Assembly: GCA_015499985.1 (NCBI GenBank)
Contig: JAAAUF010000266.1
Span: 3,948 to 43,993, forward strand
Source: Haplosporangium gracile
Lineage: Eukaryota; Mortierellomycota; Mortierellomycetes; Mortierellales; Mortierellaceae
DNA length: 40,046 nt
Direction: 5' to 3'
The notes under the pieces were generated by a model. That model was not told the DNA's origin. It was given only the letters and a program-made list of their open reading frames with translations, and did no database searches. Of this stretch, positions 34,172 through 40,046 are shown piece by piece (within the stretch, counting starts at the first letter, position 1; each line of letters opens with the position of its first letter). The translations under genes and the position numbers were made by a program.

Positions 34172-36010
34172 TCAAAGAGACAGCATCACCCAAGAGTCGT
34201 CCCCTCCTGTCCCGCCAGGACCTGATGCGCCGCCAATCGATGATGACGATCCTCCTCCACTAGTACCGACTAATGATGATCCTGACACATCCAGACCCGA
34301 TCCATTGTTGGTATTGCTATTTTTTTCAATATTAGCCGAGGCATGGTTCCGAAGAATGGGGCCCATACGCTCGTGTTTCATCGTCCGCAAATGATAAACC
34401 TTGCGCAGGTCCCGATACTGTCGAATGAACCCTTCCTGATCCAGCTTGCCCTCTAAGAACGATTGAGCAATCGACTCTGATATCTCCTCTGACTCTGATG
34501 CTGCTGACCGCAACTTGGACTGTAGCGTCTCTGGCCTAAATCGCTGTTTATGTATAGAAACAAGACATCGCGTTATTAGAGATGTTGTGGGATGTGGGTG
34601 ACGAGCCACATGAATCTGCTGCGGCGAAATTATCAAAGTACCAAAATTCCAAAAGGTTACTTACCCAGAGAGCATCCTGTTGTTGCTGAAGTTTTTCTTC
34701 CAGTGTCTTTTGAAGTTGATTCGCCACCTTGTGACCTTCTATCGTACTCTTATGAAGCTCAAGCATCTCTGCCTCCAAAGCCAAGTTGCGACCTAATGAT
34801 GATAAAATGGCACAGCCCACAATCAACGTCAAAAAAGTGATAATTTGAGAAGCGTTCATTTTGAGGCTGTCGTCTCTTTCAAATCGATCCGTCCATGGAT
34901 GAGCTATATTTAAAGAAAAAAAATGGACTTACGGGAAACATTATCGTTGCCGAGCCACCATTCCCGCTTGAGGGTCCTGCTGTTGATGACAATGTCGAGG
35001 TGATCAACAAAATGATCGAATGCAATCTGGCTCTCGAGGAGTTCCTCCACCTTTTCAGGCGTCAGTTCCATAATAATGCGCGCCTCTGGTGCCAATGTGC
35101 TGCTGTAAGAGTTGGTCAAAGCTGATCGACTCTGAGTATGACTGCTACTGCTGCCCGATGACATATCGCCCGCAGCAGAAGTCGTCTTGGCGTTCATCTT
35201 ATTATTATTATTGTTGTTGATGTTCATTGCACTGTTGATATGGTTATTGTTGCTTGAGCCTCCGTTGCCGTATTGAGAGCCATTGGTGTTGATGAATGTA
35301 ACCTCGCTACTCGAGTTGCTGTTGTTAGTCAGTCCAACGCTTTTGGATCGCGCTCCTGGGATGGGTGGTGGTGGTTTGCGTGAATACTCGTCAAAGGCGA
35401 CCTTGACGGTGTCGAAATTACCCTGTTGGTTGTTGTTGTTGTTATTGCTGCTGTACATGTGATATTGGTTCGATGCGCTTCCATTGACATCCTTGCCGTC
35501 GTCGACGAGAACTCCGGTGCGTTGAATATTGGTTGCAATCTCCTTGACAATCCTGCCGAGGTGGGCATGGGTCGACCACCCACCAGGCATGAGTCTCTCG
35601 TGTCCGGTGACTGCACAGGGTGTTACAGTTCCGTCGACCCAGAGATGCCGCACTGTTGGTTGGAGTGTGATCCTTGGTTCCTCCTCGGGAAAAGCTGGGG
35701 GTAGATAAACTGTAAGGGTGACCGCATTGTTACTTCCCGCTGCTGCTGCTGTGGCGGGTGAGGAGGATGACGGGGAAGTGGTTGAGAAGGTGTTTCCGTT
35801 GCCATCCTGGGATGAAGGTCTGTTGTTGTTAGTGTTGGGGATTGAGGTTGTCCGGGCAAGGTGAGGCGTGGCTGGAGACGGGAGAGGCGAGCCTGGGCTG
35901 CCGGCCAAGTACAGTTGTAACTGGAAGCGGCTGTTGTCGTTTGGCAGGCCTCGCACTGTTGGCAGTTCTGAGAGTAAAGAATCGATTTGCCTCTTTCGTC
36001 TATTATCCAT
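34172..36010 (-). CDS. VPS37: ESCRT-I subunit VPS37 with N-terminal UEV-like domain
   Basis: VPS37 is part of ESCRT-I, which sorts ubiquitinated cargo into multivesicular endosomes on the way to the vacuole. Three exons (34933-36010, 34665-34792, 34172-34543) give 525 residues. Residues about 97-162 are UEV-like: 'VTLTVYLPPAFPEEEPRI', then 'HLWVDGTVTPCAV' and 'THAHLGRIVKEI', as in VPS37A. A low-complexity Asn/Ser-rich linker follows (about 175-300). The Mod(r)/VPS37 helical domain spans about 315-475: 'LTPEKVEELLESQIAFDHFV', 'RNLALEAEMLELHKSTI' (crossing the first intron) and 'FLEGKLDQEGFIRQYRDLRK'. The catalytic Cys of true E2 enzymes is not expected in UEV domains. It is divergently placed to the VAMP7-type SNARE gene. 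Confidence 0.9.
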
Positions 36011-36384
36011 TGGAAGGGGAAGGAGGCGTGAGCAAAGTTGTTAATTCGTATTGAGGTGTGTGTGTGGACGTGAAAGAAGAAGACCATGGAGGGAGATTTG
36101 AAATCAGCTTGACCACGACGACGATCATTCTTTGCTGCGTCATTTTTCTCTTGAACACGTATGGGAAGGGGCATCATTTTTTTGCCCCCAAAGTAAAGTT
36201 TTCTCTTCTTTGCAGACACATGTCGATCGAGGTCAGGTCATTGTGGTTATGTTTTTGGCGATGCATTCTGACGATGCATAAACTTCCTTTGGTCTTTGCT
36301 ACTTTTTTGAATTAGAGCCAACAAGCATAGCTGGTGATGTGTGATGCCCTGTGCGAGTCGATTGTGAAGAGTGTCCCTGCACTC

Positions 36385-36386
<2 letters not shown>

Positions 36387-36412
<26 letters not shown>
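36387..36412. repeat. Poly(A) tract
   Basis: About 25 consecutive A residues in the VPS37/VAMP7 intergenic region, not attached to any visible retroelement. Confidence 0.85.
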
Positions 36413-36415
<3 letters not shown>

Positions 36416-36437
36416 TGTTGCTGTAGTCGTGTCCCTG

Positions 36438-36471
36438 CCTTGCTCTTGCTCTTGCTCTTGCCCTTGCCCTT
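36438..36471. repeat. TTGCYC hexanucleotide repeat
   Basis: Five to six tandem hexamers, TTGCTC passing into TTGCCC, just right of the poly(A) run. This looks like a simple expansion. Confidence 0.8.
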
Positions 36472-37072
36472 GAATGAATACTTACGGCGATGGGTCGTCG
36501 TGGCTCGGTTTCCTGCCCCAGTGTGTGTTGAAGCGCCTGTCCATGCAAACGAGAGTTGGAGGGGGGTATGAAGGTTGAGAGAGTGAAAAGTGTGAGAATA
36601 GAAAGAGAATGTACAATAGACCACAAAAGTGATGGCGAGTGTCGAATAGAAATAAAATACGAAAGTGAAAAGAAAGAGAGCGAGAGCGAGAGCTGGAGGA
36701 CAAGAAAGAAGTGCTCGCCCCTCACAGGTCCTATGTGACGTGACATTGGTCATGTGCTCCTTCTGATCGTTATGTAGGTACTGTACCAACTGATCATATC
36801 GCCGAAAATGACTGCGACCTGTGTGTTCCTGAACTCGACCTTTGAACAACTCTCGCACTTGGCCTGTAGCCTTTTTTCGCCTTTGCACTTTGCTCCGTCA
36901 AATAACCTTTTCTTTCTCACTTCTTTTCTTTCACTTTCCTTCTTTGCCATTTTTTCCCCTCTTCCTTACTCCGTCTTCCTTTCTTTCTCCTCTCCTTTCA
37001 TCTCCTTTCAAACCTCCTTACACTCCAACGCTCAATCATTCTCCTTCTAACGAATAACAAACAGCACACATA

Positions 37073-39171
37073 ATGTCCATCATCTACGCCCTTGTCGCAA
37101 GAGGCACCATCATCCTCGCAGAATACACAAACTCCTCAGGAAACTTCACCACCGGTAATTCTATTTCATCAATAAAACACTTTATCAGTTTCACATTCTT
37201 TCTCTTTTGCTTTCTTCTTCTTGCTTTTTTACTTGGGCGACTTACTTTGAAGCAACGACAACTAACTCACAATATGGACCTATTGTTAACCATTCACTAG
37301 TCACGGAAGCAATCCTCGAAAAGATCCCGCCTAACAACTCCAAACTCACTTACGTCTACGACAGGCAAGTCCTAAAGTCCTCACTTGACATCTGCATCTC
37401 CCCTATTCTCATCCCTCTTCTCTCTCTCTCTTCCTTCCTTCCATCCCCCCTGCAGGAAGTAACCAAAAGAAATAAAAGAGAACAATGCAAGAAATAACAC
37501 TCTAGACCCATCCTTCCTCGTCCAATAGATATCTGTTCCACTACATTTGCCACGATGGACTAACGTACATGTGCATGGCCGACGACACCTTTGGCCGCCG
37601 CATTCCCTTCGCCTTCCTTCAGGATATAAAGACCCGCTTCTTGACAGCCTACTCTCGGGATCGTGCCATGAGCGCCATGGTTCCCTATGGCATGAACGAG
37701 TTCTCAAAGACCATTGCCAAGCAGATGGTATGTTACTGAACTGTCAACAATGATATTCTTTTTGCTCCTTTTTTGTGTGTGTTTGGGCTGAAGAGAAAGG
37801 ATGGGTCACGAAAGCTTTTTTTTTTTTGGTTTGTTTCTGGTGCAGCAACATTTTTGGCCCTTTTTTTCCCTTCTTTTGTTTGTTTGGATTTGTCGCTTAC
37901 GCTAGCCAGATAGGCGACCATTGCACAACAGGCAACCATGTGTCTTCCCCAAAAAAAGTTGCTTTTGCCGACACACAAACTAACGATACATCCTTTTCTC
38001 TCTTTGTCAACCCTTTTTTATATGGCGCATGATATGTACGGAACACCCTTTATTGATTTAATTCAGGAGTACTTCTCGACAAACCCCGAGGCGGACAGGA
38101 TCAAACAGGTGCAAGGAGAGATCGAGCAAGTCAAGGATGTCATGGTACACAACATCGGTATGGCGCACACACTTGCACACACTTGTACGACACTTGCAGT
38201 ACACACAACAGCATGAATACAACAGCACACAAGCACGCGCGCACCTACAAAAAAAGATGAAGAAAACATCCCTTACTTCTCCTTTTTTGTGTCCTTGTGT
38301 CAAGGACATACACATCCGCGTGAACCAGAACCATCGGAAGCGTTACCTTTGATTATTCACCAACTGACTGACCAACTCGTATCCTTTTTTTTTTTCTGTC
38401 TTTGTCACACTACCATATACTCACCCTGCCCCCTTTTTTTCACTTCTCACATCTCCTGCCTTCTCTATCAACCGGAATCGACCACATCTACATGGACGGA
38501 ACTACCGATATTTATTCTTAACAATACATAGAGCGCGTGCTGGAGCGTGGAGAGAGGATTGAACTCCTGGTCGACAAGACCGATAACCTGAACCAGCAGG
38601 CCTTTGCCTTCAAGAAGAGGAGCACCCAACTCAAGGTAACAACTTGCAGTAATAAGGAAATCATCACAATACTACTTACACCGGACACGGACACGGACAC
38701 ACATAAGACGGACAGACTCACGGTGTATACTCTTCGACCATACACACATGCTGTAGATGAACATCATGGATGTCATGGATTTAGACAAGCATAATCATAA
38801 TCTAACATGCGGAAATATTCTCATCCCCTTTTCTGCCCTTTTGAAAAATGTAGAGGACCATGTGGTGGAAGAACACCAAGCTGACCATCATTTTGACCGC
38901 CGTCATCGTCGTAAGTCTTGTCATCTCTTTTCCCTTACATTCACTCTCGCTTTGACGCGTTTTCCCACCCCAGCCCCCTTCCAGCCCTTGTCAGACTTTC
39001 TTACTTACAAATCACAAAAATGGTTCTTTGGAAACGTATTGTTTCGGTCTGAGCGAAAAAAAATACTAACGTTATACTCGCTTTCAATGCTCGATTTTTG
39101 CTTAGTTCTTTATCTACTTGATCATTTGCTCCGCATGCGGATTCCCCTTCTGGTCAAGCTGCCGTGGCTAA
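37073..39171 (+). CDS. VAMP7: VAMP7-type longin R-SNARE
   Basis: A vesicle SNARE that drives fusion with late endosome or vacuole. Seven exons (37073-37154, 37301-37364, 37529-37727, 38067-38157, 38532-38635, 38854-38910, 39106-39171) give 220 residues, the same length as human VAMP7. The longin domain occupies about 1-115: 'IIYALVARGTIILAEY', 'VTEAILEKIPPNNSKLTYVY', 'YLFHYICHDGLTYMCMADD'. The SNARE motif runs about 124-180, with the zero-layer arginine at R151 in 'VLERGERIELL'. A C-terminal membrane anchor follows ('LTIILTAVIVVFFIYLIIC' type), ending in a short Cys-containing lumenal tail. Intron 2 uses the GC donor AG|GCAAGT; this is required by frame ('YDRYLFHYIC'). The last intron has a textbook TACTAAC branch site near 39064. 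It converges on CCT2. Confidence 0.93.
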
Positions 39172-39355
39172 TTCCTTTGCACCACAAAATAACTAGCTTT
39201 CTAAAAAAAAAAAAAAAAAAAACAACATAAAACGGCATAAAAAAATATCCACCATCGTCAAACAATAACAGAACATGATAACTTTGCATGTATATATTTG
39301 AAACTACATTACCAAATGTCCTTTCTCCACTCGTCACTTTGAAAAAAAAGACACC

Positions 39356-40046
39356 TTATCCCTGACGCTGCCTTGGCGCACAGCGGATGATATTATCCAC
39401 CCTCAAGATCATCTCAGCAGCCTCAGAGGCACTCAACAGCACCTGACGCTTCAACTTGAACGACTCTGTGATCCCCAAATCACGCATATCTCCCACGGCA
39501 CCATGCTCCATATCCAGACCGTGTGTCTTGTTGCCCTCATAATGGCTCGCCCTCAACTTGGCCACCAAATCTGCACTATCATAACCACCATTATCAGCAA
39601 GGATCGTAGGCATCTGACGGAGAGCACGTGAAAAGGCCTCGATCGCTGCCTGTTGCTTGCCGGCCGTCTTGGCGGCCACCTCGTCCACAGCCTTGGACAT
39701 CAACACCTCTGAGCATCCACCGCCGAGAACTGTTCGGGGCTCCTGGGTTGTTTGGGACAAGACACTCAAGGCGTCATGGAGCGAACGTTCAGACTCGTCC
39801 AACAACTGGTGCGTAGCTCCACGAAGCACAATCGTACACGCCTCTCCAGCAGCAACTCCAGAAAATTTGATCAACTAATAGATAGCATACGCAGAAAAAA
39901 GAAATTAGTGTCAGTTCGCACGCAGAAAAAACAGTTGGCTCCTGTTGTCATGGTTTCGATCCAAGAAAAACACCACTACTCCTTTGCTCAAAACTTACGC
40001 GGTCCTCGCCAATGATGATCTCCTCGATGACATCGCAGTGTCCGAG
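39356..40046 (-). CDS. CCT2: Chaperonin CCT/TRiC subunit beta, 3' end only
   Basis: CCT2 is one of eight subunits of the cytosolic ring chaperonin that folds actin, tubulin and other proteins. Two exons are visible: 39999 to beyond the window edge, and 39356-39874, phase 0 across a 124-nt intron, giving the last 188 residues. '[14 protein letters not shown]' joins '[20 protein letters not shown]', and 'GGGCSEVLM', '[19 protein letters not shown]', '[12 protein letters not shown]', '[20 protein letters not shown]' and '[13 protein letters not shown]' follow the beta subunit pattern rather than other CCT subunits. The N-terminal apical and ATP-binding parts lie outside the window on the right. 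Its 3' end is only about 185 bp from the SNARE stop. Confidence 0.93.

Larger units (their letters stand above)
36011..37072. promoter_or_regulatory. Divergent promoter region of VPS37 and VAMP7-type SNARE
   Basis: This 1062-bp interval contains a poly(A) run at 36387-36412, a TTGCYC hexanucleotide repeat at 36438-36471, a purine-rich block near 36550-36710, and a C/T-rich leader from about 36880 to 37060 before the SNARE start. The open frames in it are low-complexity. Confidence 0.45.

Noticed and set aside
39199..39222. A-runs here and at 23743, 21035 (T) and 36387 as retroposon tails
   Set aside because: No target duplications or retroelement sequence adjoin them; simple homopolymer tracts are common throughout this window.

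Overview
This window looks like nuclear DNA of an early-diverging fungus, most probably Mortierellomycotina (Mortierella/Linnemannia type). The reasons are many short GT..AG introns with pyrimidine-rich tails and CTAAC/CTGAC-like branch sites, a fungal-specific transcription factor, a septin, and long CT-rich leaders. The lineage is inferred from protein style, not from a search. Intron borders were set by hand, from splice signals plus reading phase plus continuity of family motifs.

Left part (1-10.1 kb): the 3' portion of a large Zn-cluster-type transcription factor (+, truncated at the window edge). Next come an ALKBH1-type Fe(II)/2-oxoglutarate dioxygenase (-) and a methyltransferase-16-type protein methyltransferase (-). 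The latter faces the splicing factor AAR2 (+) across a 277-bp divergent promoter. Then follows a 4.8-kb interval with no confident gene (10.1-14.9 kb). Its strand composition flips near 12.95 kb, and it contains one compositionally complex island near 11.55-11.74 kb.

Middle part (14.9-27.2 kb): a nine-exon FAD-dependent monooxygenase (+) with exons of 18, 11 and 21 nt; an R3H-domain protein (+) whose first intron is of GC-AG type; a 129-bp TA-flanked miniature inverted-repeat element directly upstream of a frameshifted secreted-protein relic; a possible small two-exon gene of unknown family (-); and a second small secreted-protein gene (-), also frameshifted. The two secreted reading frames look like members of one family, possibly beta-trefoil.

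Right part (27.2-40.0 kb): dense housekeeping and endomembrane genes. These are a Cdc10-type septin (+, 8 exons), a single-pass membrane protein with an extraordinary His/Lys-rich stretch and acidic runs (-), the ESCRT-I subunit VPS37 with an N-terminal UEV-like domain (-), a VAMP7-type longin R-SNARE (+, 7 exons, one GC-AG intron), and the 3' end of the chaperonin subunit CCT2 (-, truncated at the window edge).

The genes do not form an operon or an obvious metabolic cluster. VPS37 and VAMP7 share a divergent 1.06-kb promoter and both act in endosome/vacuole traffic, but this may be chance. I found no clear tRNA, rRNA, CRISPR array or autonomous transposon. I do not see a convincing multi-gene novel system. 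The most unusual items are the decaying secreted family beside the miniature element, the His-rich membrane protein, the non-canonical splicing, and the 4.8-kb skewed interval.
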